Shown here piece by piece: positions 12,244-12,333 of a stretch of 12,333 nt of DNA. Both the position numbers and the translations under genes were made by a program. Origin of the DNA: Treponema sp. UBA1233. Its GTDB lineage: Bacteria > Spirochaetota > Spirochaetia > Treponematales > Treponemataceae. The notes below the pieces were generated by a model. That model was not told the DNA's origin and did not search any database. It worked only from the letters and a program-made list of their open reading frames with translations. Positions within the stretch are counted from its first letter, which is position 1. Each line of letters opens with the position of its first letter. The stretch is taken from assembly GCA_002309305.1 (NCBI GenBank), contig DBWR01000006.1:4412-16744 (forward strand). Reading direction: 5' to 3'.

Positions 12244-12333
12244 TTACCTGTGTTTTGTTTTGAATAAATCCCTCCCTCCAGTGCCATAGGGGTAGGGCAA
12301 GCTTGTTGGAGAACGGCTGGCATCGGTTAAAGT

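Noticed and set aside
12235..12333. Partial minus-strand ORF entering from the right edge (about 29 codons, ending TAA)
   Set aside because: No recognisable protein sequence, too short to judge, and its 3' end overlaps the GerMN promoter region; the window edge prevents a decision.

Overview
This window looks like chromosomal DNA from an anaerobic spirochaete, most likely a gut or rumen Treponema. The evidence is an oxygen-sensitive glycyl-radical activase (PflA), an EttA-type ABC-F protein, a bacterial ProRS with an editing insert, a GerMN-domain membrane protein of the kind common in treponemes, several small lipoproteins, and moderate GC in genes against very AT-rich spacers. The genus is an inference. 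No phage, transposase or plasmid gene was found.

Layout, left to right. Positions 1-178 are non-coding and hold two arrays of a 7-bp repeat. Minus-strand purB (2356-932) and pflA (928-179) form a translationally coupled pair. A spacer with a 13-unit heptamer array separates purB from a plus-strand lipoprotein gene (2572-3102), which ends at a strong terminator. A second array precedes a plus-strand thioredoxin-fold lipoprotein gene (3326-4345). That gene converges, with a 12-bp gap, on a minus-strand block: ettA (7644-5881), a secreted protein gene (5859-5323), and a Cof-type HAD phosphatase gene (5197-4358). A two-hairpin palindromic repeat lies between the last two. The 715-bp spacer 7645-8359 is not empty (see below). 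It is followed by plus-strand proS (8360-10174) and an exported protein gene (10248-11306). The latter meets the minus-strand GerMN gene (12208-11303) tail to tail, with both stop codons inside one CTAG. Positions 12209-12333 hold the GerMN promoter and nothing else I can name.

The most interesting locus is 7936-8265. It has a perfect Shine-Dalgarno sequence, a 36-codon ORF (8033-8143) encoding one hydrophobic/amphipathic helix followed by an all Lys/Arg tail, and a hairpin terminator beginning at the stop codon. Facing it on the other strand is a good promoter (-35 at 8260-8265, 17-bp spacer, -10 at 8237-8242). Its transcript would cross the same hairpin, which in that direction is followed by a U-rich run. 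This is the architecture of a type I toxin-antitoxin module with a 3'-overlapping antisense RNA, as in TxpA/RatA or BsrG/SR4. I do not recognise this toxin family.

A second pattern runs across the window. Five genes (purB, the thioredoxin-like lipoprotein gene, ettA, proS, gerMN) lack a Shine-Dalgarno sequence and have a -35/17 bp/-10 promoter placed so that transcription should start on, or about 3 nt before, the ATG. This predicts leaderless mRNAs. Other genes (2572, 8033, 5859, 10248, pflA) have normal ribosome binding sites. The housekeeping genes cover purine synthesis, anaerobic pyruvate metabolism, translation control and prolyl-tRNA charging, and they do not form one pathway.
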